Shown here one piece after another: positions 63,860 to 64,000 of a DNA stretch of 64,000 nucleotides. The notes under the pieces are model-generated. The model was not told the DNA's origin. It made no database searches and saw only the letters and a program-made list of their open reading frames with translations. Within the stretch, counting starts at the first letter, position 1, and every line of letters begins with the position of its first letter. The stretch covers positions 1 to 64,000 of the forward strand of contig NZ_RQXT01000032.1 in the NCBI RefSeq assembly GCF_003863365.1. Reading direction: 5' to 3'. Origin of the DNA: Mesorhizobium tamadayense. Lineage in GTDB: Bacteria; Pseudomonadota; Alphaproteobacteria; Rhizobiales; Rhizobiaceae. The translations under genes were made by a program, and so were the position numbers.

Positions 63860-64000
63860 TCAGTTCATCGTCGGGATGACGAACTCGGCGCCGTCCTTGA
63901 TGCCGGACGGCCAGCGCGAGGTGACCGTCTTGGTCTTGGTGTAGAAGCGGAACGCGTCCGGCCCGTGTTGGTTGAGGTCGCCGAAGGACGAGGCCTTCCA
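63860..64000 (-). CDS. mmsA: Methylmalonate-semialdehyde dehydrogenase, C-terminal end only
   Basis: The last 47 codons of a CoA-acylating aldehyde dehydrogenase; the rest lies beyond the window. [20 protein letters not shown] and [18 protein letters not shown] are typical of the MmsA C-terminus. MmsA acts in valine and inositol breakdown. It is not the semialdehyde dehydrogenase expected to finish the hydroxyproline route. Confidence 0.8.
   Translation of the reverse strand, partial: WKASSFGDLNQHGPDAFRFYTKTKTVTSRWPSGIKDGAEFVIPTMN

Overview
The window reads as a chromosomal segment of a high-GC alphaproteobacterium of the order Hyphomicrobiales (Rhizobiales), most likely Mesorhizobium or a close relative. 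Supporting signs are the gene order tolQ-tolR-tolA-tolB-pal-cpoB-tilS-ftsH, the alphaproteobacterial regulators RcdA (DUF1465) and GapR (DUF2312), a probable 6S RNA gene upstream of 5-formyltetrahydrofolate cyclo-ligase, and several families of short intergenic palindromes of the kind common in rhizobia. The genus is inferred from gene content; no database comparison was made.

Layout. 0.1-5.1 kb: glmM, a secreted protein with four Cys-bracketed repeats, and an HxlR regulator divergent from an SDR and a frameshifted imine-reductase-like gene. These sit between glmM and ftsH. 5.1-15.6 kb: ftsH, tilS and the whole Tol-Pal envelope module on the minus strand. A small element sits between tolB and pal: a four-helix-bundle protein gene enclosed by inverted arrays of an 8-bp repeat. 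15.7-21.5 kb: a GH5-like pseudogene, a phosphoesterase, ruvB-ruvA, a PIN/AbrB toxin-antitoxin pair, ruvC and rcdA. 21.5-31.2 kb: a candidate sRNA, membrane and enzyme genes, efp, suhB, a hemolysin-III family protein, and a MotA/ExbB-like plus OmpA-like pair. 31.3-41.4 kb: M32 carboxypeptidase, an ABC exporter, rpmE, a TetR/DUF1772 pair, yebC, an ArsR/SRPBCC/VOC cluster and terC. 41.5-48.5 kb: YmdB-type phosphoesterase, a brnTA pair with a frameshifted toxin gene, 5-FCL, 6S RNA, moxR, a lone hicB, a VWA gene, msrB and gapR. 48.6-58.3 kb: pyruvate carboxylase and a livK-livF-livG-livM-livH branched-chain amino acid transporter. 58.7-64 kb: a 4-hydroxyproline degradation operon under a divergent GntR regulator, two paralogous small exported proteins, and the end of an mmsA-like gene.

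How the parts work together. TolQ/R/A energise the envelope, TolB and Pal link it to peptidoglycan, and CpoB coordinates this with wall synthesis. RuvA/B/C move and cut Holliday junctions. The 58.7-61.9 kb enzymes form three consecutive steps converting trans-4-hydroxy-L-proline to 2-oxoglutarate semialdehyde, with operator-like ATATAT palindromes between them and the regulator.

The most unusual object is the 10.58-11.08 kb element: in the tolB-to-pal transcript its two repeat arms could pair into a long stem with the ORF in the loop, resembling the architecture of intervening sequences in 23S rRNA. Three loci (imine reductase, GH5, brnT) need frame changes to restore family-like proteins. 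They are either decaying genes or assembly errors, and the sequence alone cannot decide.
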